DNA of 64,000 nucleotides from Vibrio sp. 16 (lineage in GTDB: Bacteria; Pseudomonadota; Gammaproteobacteria; Enterobacterales; Vibrionaceae), in contig NZ_OY808997.1 in NCBI RefSeq assembly GCF_963681195.1, forward strand, positions 1,240,001 to 1,304,000, given 5' to 3'. Below, in pieces: positions 26,091 to 35,909 of this stretch. The first letter of the stretch is position 1; every line of letters begins with the position of its first letter. Position numbers and translations under genes: made by a program. The notes beneath the pieces are model-generated. The model worked only from the letters and a program-made list of their open reading frames with translations, searched no databases and was not told the origin of the DNA.

Positions 26091-28054
26091 TGGAACACAT
26101 GAACCAAGAAAACCATTCTCAAGAAGCATCTGTTGAAACTCAACAGACGCCTAAATTCAGTGTTGGTATCGACTTAGGTACAACACACTGTGTGATGTCT
26201 TTTGTTGATACACACGACGAAGATGCTCGCGTTGAAGTTATGCCTATCCCGCAACTTACTGCGCCAGGCACGGTAGAGACTCGCAGCCAATTAGGCTCTT
26301 TCCTTTACCAACCGCACGAGCACGAAATGAACCCGCAATCACGCGTTCTTCCGTGGTCTGGCGAGCCAAAAGCACTGGTTGGTGCAATTGCACGTAACCT
26401 AGGTTCAAAAACACCAATTCGCCTTGTTGCAAGTGCGAAGTCTTGGCTTTGCCACGCTGGTGTGAACCGTCGTGATGCTTTCCTGCCAGCAGGTAGCCCA
26501 GAAGAAGTAGAAAAAGTCTCCCCTCTGCGTGCGACAGAGCTTTACCTAGAGCATCTAAAAGACGTTTGGAATCACACCAATCCAAATCACAACCTTGCCG
26601 ATCAAGACGTGACTATTACGGTTCCTGCTTCTTTTGATCCTGCTGCTCGCGATCTAACAGCGGAAGCAGCACGCAACGTTGGTTTTGTGCACCTAACGCT
26701 TCTAGAAGAGCCACAAGCTGCGCTTTACAACTGGATTGATAACAGCGACGACAAATGGCGCGACGAAGTTGAAGTTGGTGACATCGTGCTTGTGGTCGAT
26801 ATCGGTGGTGGTACAACCGACCTTTCTTTGGTTGAAGTCACTGAAGACGACGGTAACCTGACTCTGAACCGTATCGCGGTAGGTGAACACATCCTACTTG
26901 GCGGTGACAACATGGATCTTGCACTTGCGTACCGCTTGAAGATGAAGCTAGCGCAAGAAGGCAAAGAGCTACAGCCATGGCAGGTTCAGGCGATGACGCA
27001 CGCATGTCGTGACGCGAAAGAAGCGCTATTGAACGACAGCGAACTTCAGTCAGTGCCAATCGTGGTGCCAAGCCGCGGTTCTAAACTGCTTGGCGCAACG
27101 CTGAAAACAGAACTGACTCAAGAAGAAGTACAACAAACACTGGTTGACGGCTTCTTCCCTCAAGTTGCGATTACGGACCACCCTGTTCAACGTAACCGTG
27201 GTGCACTAACGCAAATGGGTCTGCCTTACGCGCAAGATGCGGGTATTACTCGTCACATTGCTGCGTTCTTGTCTAAACAAGCCAATGCACTTTCTGCTTC
27301 AGGAAATGGCGCAGAAGCAGCAGCCCAAGATTTCAACCCATTCGCTAACATGCCTGGCATGCCGGGTGCGGATGCAGCGCAATCGGCTGGCTTCATCAAG
27401 CCAACCGCAATCCTATTCAACGGTGGTGTTCTGAAATCGAAACTTCTCGCAACTCGTCTAGAAGACACGATCAACGAATGGCTAATTGAAGCAGATGCTG
27501 AAATGGCAAAACGCCTAACAGGTGTGGATCTCGACCTTGCGGTTGCTAGCGGTGCGGCTTATTACGGCTCTGTACGTCGTGGTCAAGGCGTTCGTATCCG
27601 TGGTGGTATTGCTTCGGCTTACTACGTGGGTATCGAAAGTGCGATGCCAGCGATTCCGGGCATGGCGCCGCCAATGGAAGCACTGTGTGTGGCACCATTT
27701 GGTATGGAAGAAGGCTCAAGCGTTGACGTACCAAGCCAAGAGTTTGGTTTGATCATCGGTCAGCCAGTTAACTTCCAATTCTTCGGCTCAACCGTTCGTC
27801 GTGATGACCTAGCAGGTACTCACCTAGACTACTGGGCACCAGAAGAGCTTGAAGAGCTACCAGAAATCCAAGTAACGCTGCCAGTATCTGAAGGTCGTCG
27901 TGAAGGTGAAGTGGTTCCAGTAACCCTAGCCTCTCGCGTGACAGAACTTGGTACGCTTTACTTAGAAGCCATTGCCGCTGATAACGGTCAAAAATGGCAT
28001 GTTGAGTTCGATGTGCGCGAAGACGCGAAAAGCGACTCAAACGAAGAAGAATAA
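26090..28054 (+). CDS. Hsp70-family protein (DnaK-like, first of pair)
   Basis: A 654-residue Hsp70-type ATPase. The N-terminal phosphate loop GIDLGTTHCV (about 23-32), second phosphate motif VVDIGGGTTDLSLVE (about 238-252) and FNGGVLKSK adenosine stretch are intact. The C-terminal part is short and lacks the long DnaK lid, so peptide handling may differ from DnaK. It follows the DUF2760 gene with a one-base stop/start overlap and is followed by another Hsp70 gene after 55 bases containing a hairpin. No DnaJ or GrpE gene is nearby. Confidence 0.88.
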   Translation: MEHMNQENHSQEASVETQQTPKFSVGIDLGTTHCVMSFVDTHDEDARVEVMPIPQLTAPGTVETRSQLGSFLYQPHEHEMNPQSRVLPWSGEPKALVGAIARNLGSKTPIRLVASAKSWLCHAGVNRRDAFLPAGSPEEVEKVSPLRATELYLEHLKDVWNHTNPNHNLADQDVTITVPASFDPAARDLTAEAARNVGFVHLTLLEEPQAALYNWIDNSDDKWRDEVEVGDIVLVVDIGGGTTDLSLVEVTEDDGNLTLNRIAVGEHILLGGDNMDLALAYRLKMKLAQEGKELQPWQVQAMTHACRDAKEALLNDSELQSVPIVVPSRGSKLLGATLKTELTQEEVQQTLVDGFFPQVAITDHPVQRNRGALTQMGLPYAQDAGITRHIAAFLSKQANALSASGNGAEAAAQDFNPFANMPGMPGADAAQSAGFIKPTAILFNGGVLKSKLLATRLEDTINEWLIEADAEMAKRLTGVDLDLAVASGAAYYGSVRRGQGVRIRGGIASAYYVGIESAMPAIPGMAPPMEALCVAPFGMEEGSSVDVPSQEFGLIIGQPVNFQFFGSTVRRDDLAGTHLDYWAPEELEELPEIQVTLPVSEGRREGEVVPVTLASRVTELGTLYLEAIAADNGQKWHVEFDVREDAKSDSNEEE

Positions 28055-28063
28055 ATAGAAATC

Positions 28064-28091
28064 AAACGGCATCCAATCGGGTGCCGTTTTT
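28064..28091 (+). terminator. Hairpin terminator or attenuator between the two Hsp70 genes
   Basis: AAACGGCA-CC pairs with GG-TGCCGTTT with one internal mismatch and is followed by TTTT. Placed inside the apparent operon, it may lower expression of the second Hsp70. Confidence 0.6.
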
Positions 28092-28109
28092 AAATACACG
28101 AAGGTTTGT

Positions 28110-30920
28110 ATGGCATCTCCTCGTTTTCTTGTTGGTATTGACCTTGGCACCACAAACACTGTGGTGGCGTACTGTGAAATCACCGACAACCTTGAACAAT
28201 CCGAAGTATCCCTATTCGACATCGACCAATTGATTGGTCCGGGTGAAGTGGTTCGTAAACCATTACTGCCCTCTTTCCGCTATCACCCAGCGGTTGGTCA
28301 AATCTCCCCTTCTGACCTGACACTCCCTTGGGAAAACGAACCTGTTTCCGGCGACATTAGTAATGTGATCGTGGGTGAATGGGCTCGTGAATTAGGCGCT
28401 AAGGTGGAAGGACGTCAGGTATCCAGTGCTAAAAGCTGGCTATCGCACCAAGCAGTAGATCGTAGCTCAGACATTCTTCCTTGGGCTGGCGCGCAAGACG
28501 TGGACAAAGTCTCACCCGTTATTGCCAGCGCAAGCTACCTCAACCACATTCGTCAAGCATGGAACTACCGTCACCCTAGCAATAAGCTAGAAGACCAAGA
28601 AGTGGTTGTGACCGTTCCAGCGTCGTTCGATGAAACCGCTCGTAAACTCACGCTTGAAGCCGCTGAGCTGGCGGGTTTAAAGAAAATCGTCCTGCTCGAA
28701 GAACCACAAGCCGTATGTTACGACTGGTACGCACGCCACCAGCAAACCGCAGCTGATGAACTCAAAGAGTTACCGCTGATTCTGGTGTGCGATGTGGGCG
28801 GTGGTACTACCGACTTGAGCTTGATTGAAGCCAGTTTCTCCTCTCAAGATGAACTAGCCCTTGATCGTATTGGCGTTGGCGAGCACTTGATGCTGGGCGG
28901 TGACAACCTCGACTTAGCACTCGCGCACCTTGCGGAAAGCCGCTTCAATCAAAGTAAGAAGCTCACTGCTGCAAGCCTGACTAAGCTGATTCAGCAAACT
29001 CGTAAGGCGAAAGAAAACCTGCTTTCAGTGAATGCACCTGAAGAAGTAAAAATCACCATGCTGGGCAGCGGCTCGAAACTTCTTGGTGGCACAAAGAGTA
29101 TTGGGCTGAGTAAACAAGAAGTGCACCAAATCGCTTTAGATGGCTTCTTCCCGCTTTCTGATTTCAGTGAAGTGCCAGACAAACGCCGCAGCGCCGTTGT
29201 TGAGTTTGGTCTTCCATACGTTGCTGACCCAGCAGTGAGCAAACACGTTGCCGAGTTCTTAACGACGCATCAGCAAGTCTCTCGTGCCGCTCTTGGCATT
29301 GATGACGACAAACAAAATGCCATTCCAGTCGGTTTGCTACTCAACGGTGGTGTGTTCAACAGTGAGCTTGTGACAGAACGTGTCACTACCCTACTCTCCG
29401 ATTGGCGCGGTGCTCCAGTTACGGTATTAGATAACCCACATCCAGATTGGTCGGTTGCATTGGGTGCCGTTGCATTTGGTAAAGCACGTCGTGGTGCACA
29501 ACTTAAAATTGGCGGTGGCGCAGCGCGTTCTTACTTCTTGCACCTTCAAGAGAAGAACAAGATGGGTAAAGCGCTCTGTTTGCTCGCAAAAGGCACAGAA
29601 GAAGGTCACGAGATCCGCTTAAGTGGTCGTCGCTTCTCGCTTACCCTAGGTGAACCCGTTCGCTTTGACCTGCTGACGTCTACCCACGACACCTTAACCA
29701 ATAACACTGCCATTCAAAACGGCGTAATGGTGGACGTTGACCCTGACTTGTTTGCTCCTCTACCGCCTTATATCACCACCCTTGAAGGTGAAGGTGCCGA
29801 ACTGCAAGCCAACCAGAAAGAGCGTGTAGAAGTACAACTTGCGTGTCAGTTGACCGAAGTCGGCACGCTTAAGATGGAATGTGTCAGTGCAGAAGAAGAC
29901 AGCAAACGTTGGGAACTTGAATTCGAAGTTCGTAATAAGCAAACCGAGGAAGGCGATCAGGTTGAACTGCACCCTCGCCTCAATGAGTGTAAGGAACTGA
30001 TCGGTCGAATCTACAGTGGCAATAAAAAAAGCGCTGATGGTAAAGAGATCAAAACCTTAGCTAAAGATCTTGAGAAAAAACTTGGCAAGCGCGATGAATG
30101 GGATTTCACAACCTTACGTCAACTATTTGATGCGTTTGCGCAGGGTCGCAAGCGTCGCCGTCGTTCCGAACCACACGAGAAAAACTGGCTGCGTTTGGCT
30201 GGCTTCTCTTTAAGACCGGGATTTGGTGATGCCACGGATTCATGGCGTATCGAGCAGGTATGGGGGCTTTATCAGCAAGGTATTCAGTTTAAAAACCATC
30301 AAGGCTGGACAGATTGGTGGGTATTCTGGCGTCGTATCGCAGGTGGCTTGAGCCAAGAGCAGCAAGAGACCATCTTAGCCGACATCGCAAAATACCTACA
30401 CCCTGGTGCGATAAAAAATCCTCAATCGGCCAAAGCGGCACAAGATATGGGTTACGAGTCGATGGTGCGCCTATCTGCTTCTTTGGAACATCTAGAAGTC
30501 GAAGACAAAGTTCTATTGGCAACGTGGTTCTTGAGCAAAGCCATCAACCATAACCAGTTCGAGCAAGCACACTGGTGGGCAATGGGTCGCTTGGCATCAC
30601 GTACGCCTTTGTATGGCAGTCAGCATAACGTCGTTCCTCGTGAACAAGCGGAACAGTGGTTGCCTAAGCTGATAGAGCAGAACTGGCAAAAAGAACCAAT
30701 GATCGCCTTCGCAGCCGTAATGATATGTCGTAAGACGGGCGATCGCCTATTCGACATCTCAGACGACTACCGTGAACAAGTTCTCACCAAGCTGAAGCAA
30801 AGCAAGGTGCCGGAATCTTGGGTATCACTGGTTGAGGAAGTCAAAGAACTGTCTGAGAGCGAGTCGAAGCGCATCTTTGGTGATGCACTGCCGAGTGGAC
30901 TAACGCTCGTTAACCATTAA
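28110..30920 (+). CDS. Hsp70-family protein with C-terminal DUF3731 extension
   Basis: A 936-residue protein. The first 600 residues repeat the Hsp70 ATPase pattern (GIDLGTTNTV, VCDVGGGTTDLSLIE, LLNGGVFNSE) and are clearly related to the preceding gene. The C-terminal 300 residues (HEKNWLRLAGFSLRPGFGD onward) match the DnaK-related DUF3731 type, rich in Trp. The pair plus DUF2760 forms a conserved-looking unit distinct from dnaK-dnaJ. Client and function are unknown. Confidence 0.88.
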   Translation: MASPRFLVGIDLGTTNTVVAYCEITDNLEQSEVSLFDIDQLIGPGEVVRKPLLPSFRYHPAVGQISPSDLTLPWENEPVSGDISNVIVGEWARELGAKVEGRQVSSAKSWLSHQAVDRSSDILPWAGAQDVDKVSPVIASASYLNHIRQAWNYRHPSNKLEDQEVVVTVPASFDETARKLTLEAAELAGLKKIVLLEEPQAVCYDWYARHQQTAADELKELPLILVCDVGGGTTDLSLIEASFSSQDELALDRIGVGEHLMLGGDNLDLALAHLAESRFNQSKKLTAASLTKLIQQTRKAKENLLSVNAPEEVKITMLGSGSKLLGGTKSIGLSKQEVHQIALDGFFPLSDFSEVPDKRRSAVVEFGLPYVADPAVSKHVAEFLTTHQQVSRAALGIDDDKQNAIPVGLLLNGGVFNSELVTERVTTLLSDWRGAPVTVLDNPHPDWSVALGAVAFGKARRGAQLKIGGGAARSYFLHLQEKNKMGKALCLLAKGTEEGHEIRLSGRRFSLTLGEPVRFDLLTSTHDTLTNNTAIQNGVMVDVDPDLFAPLPPYITTLEGEGAELQANQKERVEVQLACQLTEVGTLKMECVSAEEDSKRWELEFEVRNKQTEEGDQVELHPRLNECKELIGRIYSGNKKSADGKEIKTLAKDLEKKLGKRDEWDFTTLRQLFDAFAQGRKRRRRSEPHEKNWLRLAGFSLRPGFGDATDSWRIEQVWGLYQQGIQFKNHQGWTDWWVFWRRIAGGLSQEQQETILADIAKYLHPGAIKNPQSAKAAQDMGYESMVRLSASLEHLEVEDKVLLATWFLSKAINHNQFEQAHWWAMGRLASRTPLYGSQHNVVPREQAEQWLPKLIEQNWQKEPMIAFAAVMICRKTGDRLFDISDDYREQVLTKLKQSKVPESWVSLVEEVKELSESESKRIFGDALPSGLTLVNH

Positions 30921-30927
30921 TCTAACC

Positions 30928-30958
30928 AAAAACTGCCAGCAATGCTGGCAGTTTTTTT
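30928..30958 (+). terminator. Terminator of the Hsp70 operon
   Basis: AAACTGCCAGC and GCTGGCAGTTT pair around a three-base loop, followed by T residues. It precedes the convergent LPMO gene. Confidence 0.9.
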
Positions 30959-30979
30959 AATGGTCACTGACGTCTAGTA

Positions 30980-32155
30980 TTAGCGCCACACACCCCACTC
31001 TCCCGTGGTTCCAGGCTCCTCTCCTGTGGTCCACCACTGCGCCGTCCACTCTTTACCGTTATGAGTCACGGTGTCGCCTTGAGTGTAAACCGCATCCTTT
31101 TTCCACTGATTGACCGGCTCAACCGGCGGTACATCCGCTTTAACCAATGACAGTGCATAGCTGTATGTTCCATTTGGTGCTAGTACTTGATTAGCGTGAA
31201 TATTTGATGAGTCGAACATATAGTGGTTCATCTCTTGATGCCAAATACCCACATACCAATCGCCCGTTTGCTGCGAGTTAAATTGATCCGCCAGCTCTGC
31301 CGCCCATGTGTTTGTATTGTTGGCACTAATCGGGTGATTGATATCAACAATTTCCTGACCAGACGCATCAAAGGTGCGGAAACGCACAGTGTCGCCAGCT
31401 TCTACAGGCCCAAAGCCTTGAGGAACAAAATAGCCTAGAGTCGTTAGATTATTACCTGGATCTGTTGGCTCACCGGGGTTCGTTGGCGGCGTGGTGACAT
31501 TTCCTCTCAATGTAATGTCACTACAGTTGTAAAAACCTTCCCCGGCCACATCAATACGTTGCCAACGCGTATAAAGAATCGCATCACCTGAACGGTCTGC
31601 AGGAAACGTGACCTTCATTCGGTAGCGCTTCTCAGCATCGACAGGCACATCACCCGCTGTGTCTATCAGTTCTAAATCATCCCACGTTAAAGGTTGCGTT
31701 TCATCGTAGCTCGGTTTGGTTAAGTAAAACTCCCAGTAAGACGGGTTGTGAGGCGCTTTGCCAAAAAAGACCAATTCAATCTGGTTGTTTTCATCCGGAT
31801 TGACATTCGTGCGCTGCCACTGCGTCGACGGAATACTTAACCCTTTCTTTGCTGCATCGCCCGCTGAACATAACTGGCCATCTGGAACGATCGCTTTAAC
31901 ATGGGCCATATCGCGATAGTTAGGTACGTTTGCGGCAACCTCACTTCGCTGGACGAAGGGATACGCGCCAGACTCATTAAACGCTGCCTGACATGCTGAA
32001 TTTGGAATTTCATTGGTCCAGAACCCGCCATCTTCATAACAAATGTTTTGACGGGCATTCGGAAACTCCACCCAGCCGTGAGCGTGAACATTGAACGAGA
32101 AAAGCGCAGAGGACACCCCTAGGCTCAACAGTGCGATATTTAACTTCGATTTCAT
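30980..32155 (-). CDS. AA10 lytic polysaccharide monooxygenase with chitin-binding module
   Basis: A 391-residue secreted enzyme. Signal peptide cleavage after Ala 25 exposes His 26 (HGWVEFP), the first copper ligand of the histidine brace; the second is in KAPHNPSYWEFY. The catalytic domain (26 to about 215) ends near YNCSDITL. A linker rich in Pro/Thr/Gly leads to a middle domain and then a CBM5/12-type chitin-binding module (about 347-391: YTQGDTVTHNGKEW). Such enzymes oxidatively cleave crystalline chitin or cellulose; chitin is likely for a vibrio. The gene is monocistronic, convergent to the Hsp70 operon. Confidence 0.92.
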   Translation of the reverse strand: MKSKLNIALLSLGVSSALFSFNVHAHGWVEFPNARQNICYEDGGFWTNEIPNSACQAAFNESGAYPFVQRSEVAANVPNYRDMAHVKAIVPDGQLCSAGDAAKKGLSIPSTQWQRTNVNPDENNQIELVFFGKAPHNPSYWEFYLTKPSYDETQPLTWDDLELIDTAGDVPVDAEKRYRMKVTFPADRSGDAILYTRWQRIDVAGEGFYNCSDITLRGNVTTPPTNPGEPTDPGNNLTTLGYFVPQGFGPVEAGDTVRFRTFDASGQEIVDINHPISANNTNTWAAELADQFNSQQTGDWYVGIWHQEMNHYMFDSSNIHANQVLAPNGTYSYALSLVKADVPPVEPVNQWKKDAVYTQGDTVTHNGKEWTAQWWTTGEEPGTTGEWGVWR

Positions 32156-32302
32156 AATTCATCCTTAAATGTGCTGACAATCTACTCAAAAACAAGTAGT
32201 TAACTATGGACAACACAAAACTAGCAGGCTGCTTTTATTTATCTGGCGAATTAATATCAAACTTTGTTAGAGCATCGTTTGCTTTCCAACATTTTTGTCA
32301 TG

Positions 32303-33388
32303 TTAAGTAGCACGTAAAAAATCTTTTCGAGTCACTTCAAAGCCTGCCTCCCCTTGCACGTGGGTACTACGCAGACTCGAAGGCGTAAGTTTGGTCATGG
32401 TTCGAAATGCACGGCGAAAATTGGCGACATCGCTATACCCTAATCGATAGCCAATCTCTTCCACGGTGAGTTCCGTTTGCAGTAGTAGCTCGGTCGCCAA
32501 GCTGGCCATGACTTCATTGCGAATCGCTTGATACGTGACACCGTACTTGGCAAGCTCTCGCCTCATCGTCCGAGAAGAACAGCCATAATCTTGAGCAAGC
32601 TCTTCTAAAGACGGCAGCATCATTGGCTGTTGATAAAAGCGAGATTTGATCTGTTGAACAAGCGACTGAGGTGATTCAAGTGTCTCAACAATTGACTGAC
32701 AAGAGCGCAATGAGTGTCTCAAAGCCACCGCATCATATTGAGCAACTGGCAACTCAAGCGCTGAGCGCGGAAAAATCAGTTCAATGCTTGCTTGGTTAAA
32801 ATGCACAGCGCAATCAAACACTGACCGATACTGATGGCAATAGATCGGGGAGGAATACGGCAAGGAGAGTTGGATCAGTGGCATTGCCTGTCCCGTAAGT
32901 TGGCGATATATCGACACGACTGCGGCGAGAAAAAACTCACAGCAAAATGGCAGCAACTCACTAATGTCGACCGCCTCTTCTATCTGCAGCGCCGCGCGTT
33001 CGCCATCTACAGTCAATCGCACTGTAAATAGTGGGCCATTCAACCTCAAATATTTAAAGCCAGTTTTCACTGCATCCAACACTGAGGGGCTGGTTCGAAT
33101 CGCATAGCCAAGAACGCCGAACTGATGTAAATCCATTTGTCTACCCGCAAGCAATCCTAGCCCCTCGTTTGGGTACAATTGCACTGCCGCGTGAAACAAT
33201 TTGAGCTTGTCTGTATAGCTTAATGTCGACTCACTTCGGCTCCACTCGTATTCAGCAATACCTTGCTGCGCCAACAACGATGGAAGGTCAGCGCCTTTTG
33301 ACTCCAAAGCCCGAACTAACAAGGCAATATCCAATGTACCGAGCTGGCTGCGGTGATCCATCGCGAGATACTGGGCGATCAGTTGCAA
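32303..33388 (-). CDS. AraC-family transcriptional regulator (arabinose-bd/OruR type)
   Basis: A 361-residue regulator with an N-terminal ligand domain (about 20-205) of the AraC arabinose-binding type found in OruR/ArgR-like regulators and a C-terminal double HTH (about 255-350: LAQDYGCSSRTMRREL, then TVEEIGYRLGYSDVANFRRAF). The TTG start at 33388 is supported by AAGGAG seven bases upstream; a nearby ATG is out of frame. It diverges from the DUF2804 and sterol-desaturase genes, which it may control. Ligand unknown, perhaps a lipid. Confidence 0.85.
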   Translation of the reverse strand: MQLIAQYLAMDHRSQLGTLDIALLVRALESKGADLPSLLAQQGIAEYEWSRSESTLSYTDKLKLFHAAVQLYPNEGLGLLAGRQMDLHQFGVLGYAIRTSPSVLDAVKTGFKYLRLNGPLFTVRLTVDGERAALQIEEAVDISELLPFCCEFFLAAVVSIYRQLTGQAMPLIQLSLPYSSPIYCHQYRSVFDCAVHFNQASIELIFPRSALELPVAQYDAVALRHSLRSCQSIVETLESPQSLVQQIKSRFYQQPMMLPSLEELAQDYGCSSRTMRRELAKYGVTYQAIRNEVMASLATELLLQTELTVEEIGYRLGYSDVANFRRAFRTMTKLTPSSLRSTHVQGEAGFEVTRKDFLRAT

Positions 33389-33518
33389 GACATGTCTCCT
33401 TAGGCATCAAGTTGAATTAAAGTGATCAAGATGACTTTAATGTCCGAATATGACCTAACAAAAAGGCAAGTTTCAAGCAAGAATAATAGAAATGTGAACA
33501 AAAGGTTAAAATCAACCC

Positions 33519-34538
33519 ATGCGAGACCATCATCTTTTTCCGGCCCCAGAGACGTTGATCAATAAGGATGGTCGTCCTCTATTTGGTCAAATCAACGGTA
33601 TCCCGAAAAAGTTGGGGCTTGAGCACTATGAACGCCTGAATGACATGGATAAACCCGTCGGATCGCTCAGCAAACACTTTGCCTACAAGCAATTTCAATT
33701 TGTCAGCGTGTTTGTCGACCACTTTGTGATCGGCGTGGCTATCGCTGATATCCGCTATCTTGGATCAGCATTTTGCTACGTTTACGACCTTAGTGAAGAC
33801 AGAATGGTCGAAGAAAACTGGCTTCGACCTCTTCACTTTGATAAGCAAATGTCTGATTCCCCGTACCAAGGCACCAGTTGGATTGCCGGAAAGCGAATCC
33901 AATTTCACATTCTTGACGCCAGTTGGCAGGTTTCAATCAACACCTCTGCCATCCAAGCTAGCCTCTCTTTAACCGCCCCACCAGACAGCAAGCCACTGTC
34001 AATGTGCACGCCAACAGGCTATTCAGGTTGGACGTATACAGCGAAACACAATGCCCTGAGTGTGACAGGAGAGCTCACTATCAACGGATTACCAATCAAG
34101 CTTGATAGCGCCTTAGCGGGTTATGATTTTTCGGCGGGTTATATGCGTCGAGAAACGAGTTGGCGCTGGGCTAGCATCAGCACACAAAGTGCTGGCGCTA
34201 CACTTGGCCTAAACCTCGCGGCGGGCGTTAACGAAACAGGCAGCTGCGAAAACGCTATGTGGGTCAACGGTCAACGACACTTACTCGGTCCAGTCCACTT
34301 TGAGTTTCAACGAATGTCTCCTCACGGTGATTGGCGACTGTTTTCAGAATCAGGAGAAGTCGATCTGCTATTTACACCGAAAAACAAACGCAGTGAGAAG
34401 CTAAACCTTTGGCTGCTCAAAAGTAACTTTCGTCAGTTCATCGGTCGCTTTTCAGGCACGCTCACAGATAACAGTGGTCAAGTTCATACACTCAATAATG
34501 TGTTGGGGCTAACGGAAGACCATTTTGCGCGTTGGTAG
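33519..34538 (+). CDS. DUF2804 protein
   Basis: A 339-residue soluble protein of the DUF2804 family: it begins with LFPAPETLINKDGRPLFGQ, has GYDFSAGYMRRETSWRWAS in the middle and ends near NVLGLTEDHFARW. The family has no established function; it contains many beta strands. It is 12 bases upstream of the sterol-desaturase-like gene, which suggests a shared lipid-related role. No signal peptide is seen. Confidence 0.8.
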   Translation: MRDHHLFPAPETLINKDGRPLFGQINGIPKKLGLEHYERLNDMDKPVGSLSKHFAYKQFQFVSVFVDHFVIGVAIADIRYLGSAFCYVYDLSEDRMVEENWLRPLHFDKQMSDSPYQGTSWIAGKRIQFHILDASWQVSINTSAIQASLSLTAPPDSKPLSMCTPTGYSGWTYTAKHNALSVTGELTINGLPIKLDSALAGYDFSAGYMRRETSWRWASISTQSAGATLGLNLAAGVNETGSCENAMWVNGQRHLLGPVHFEFQRMSPHGDWRLFSESGEVDLLFTPKNKRSEKLNLWLLKSNFRQFIGRFSGTLTDNSGQVHTLNNVLGLTEDHFARW

Positions 34539-34550
34539 GAGGAAGTAAAA

Positions 34551-35399
34551 ATGACCGTCGATAGTTTAGTCAATCACCCAGAATGGCTGTTGATCGTTCT
34601 CGCACCTATATTTGTTCTTTGTATGCTTGCAGAATATTGGCTGGGGCAACGCAGGCAAAAACTGCCAGAAAACTCACGCTATTCATTACCAGAAACACTA
34701 TGTAACTTTACGTTGGCAGGAATGCACCAAATAGCCGATCTGCTTACCGGATTAGTTATCGCCAATCTATATCTTTGGTTATTTGATTGGCGCTTGTTTG
34801 ATATTTCGATGACGGCGCTTAGCTTCCTCGCACTAATGATATTGCAAGATTTTTGCTACTACTGGTTTCATCGAGCAAGCCATCGAGTTCGCTGGATGTG
34901 GGCAGCCCATGTCGCCCACCATAGCTCTGAGAACATGAACTTCAGTACCGCATTTCGCCAAAGTTTGATGTACCCGCTCGCGGGAATGTGGCTGTTTTGG
35001 GTGCCGCTTGTAATCATCGGTTTCGAGCCAAAGTGGGTCATCTTCGTTGTATTACTCAACCTTGGATTGCAGTTTTTCGTCCATACCCAGTGGATTAGAA
35101 CCTTAGGTCCTTTGGAGTTCATCTTTAACACGCCTTCTCACCATCGTGTTCATCACGGTACCAACCCACAATACATCGACAAGAACTACGCCGGAGTGCT
35201 GATCATCTGGGACAAACTGTTTGGCACCTTTGAGCCAGAAGCTGAGCCTGTTCGTTACGGTATCACAACACCCGTAAACAGCTTCAATCCAATCACAGTC
35301 ACATTCCATGAATGGAAAGAGATGTGGTCTGCCGCATTTGGCAAACCACTCTCTGTTAAGCAAAGACTCAGCGTACTGTTTTCGCCTCCCAAGGACTAA
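34551..35399 (+). CDS. Sterol desaturase/fatty acid hydroxylase family membrane protein
   Basis: A 282-residue integral membrane di-iron enzyme. Histidine clusters HRASH (about 106-110), HVAHHSSE (about 119) and PSHHRVHH (about 196) are the three metal-binding boxes of the family. AGGAGGAAG precedes the ATG. Substrate is unknown; bacterial members hydroxylate or desaturate fatty acids, ether lipids or carotenoids. Likely an operon with the DUF2804 gene. Confidence 0.9.
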   Translation: MTVDSLVNHPEWLLIVLAPIFVLCMLAEYWLGQRRQKLPENSRYSLPETLCNFTLAGMHQIADLLTGLVIANLYLWLFDWRLFDISMTALSFLALMILQDFCYYWFHRASHRVRWMWAAHVAHHSSENMNFSTAFRQSLMYPLAGMWLFWVPLVIIGFEPKWVIFVVLLNLGLQFFVHTQWIRTLGPLEFIFNTPSHHRVHHGTNPQYIDKNYAGVLIIWDKLFGTFEPEAEPVRYGITTPVNSFNPITVTFHEWKEMWSAAFGKPLSVKQRLSVLFSPPKD

Positions 35400-35426
35400 A
35401 TGATCAGGTTCGGCGGCCCGAATATA

Positions 35427-35909
35427 TTACCAACAGATAGGCGCTGGTCGGTCATCCAGTAACCAAGAGATCCAACGCCTTCTCGAGTTAAGGATAAATC
35501 CTTCATCTGCGGTAATGCCGCTCACGACTCGAGCATCGGCTTGCCTAGCTTCTGTCACGTAGGAGATTCGCCAATCGGCGCTGTTAACTCTTTTTCCTTG
35601 GTTGAGCGCATCACTTAACGCTTGGCTGGTGATAATCATCGTTAATCCCTTGGCCCATTCGATACCAATATCTGCATCGCCGACCTCACCGATTGCTACG
35701 GGGACCTCCAACGAACAATGACGACCCTGTTGATCAATGCTGATGTATTGACCGCTGCCTACTCTCCCTTTTATCCAAAGCAACTCACCTTGTGTGGTTG
35801 ACTCCACGGTCAAGACTCCGATGGCATCGTTGGGTATCTCAGGATGATGCTTAGCAACGGCATAACTAGAACAACTGAGTAGCAGTCCAAATATGATCCA
35901 GATTTTCAT
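35427..35909 (-). CDS. Secreted protein of unknown function
   Basis: A 160-residue protein with a signal peptide (MKIWIIFGLLLSCSSYAVA). The Cys of LLSCSS is not in a good lipobox. The mature domain has a beta-rich pattern and two Cys (RHCSLE and APICW) that could form a disulfide. It overlaps the DUF805 gene by four bases (ATGA) and is therefore the second gene of a two-gene operon. No family recognised. Confidence 0.7.
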   Translation of the reverse strand: MKIWIIFGLLLSCSSYAVAKHHPEIPNDAIGVLTVESTTQGELLWIKGRVGSGQYISIDQQGRHCSLEVPVAIGEVGDADIGIEWAKGLTMIITSQALSDALNQGKRVNSADWRISYVTEARQADARVVSGITADEGFILNSRRRWISWLLDDRPAPICW

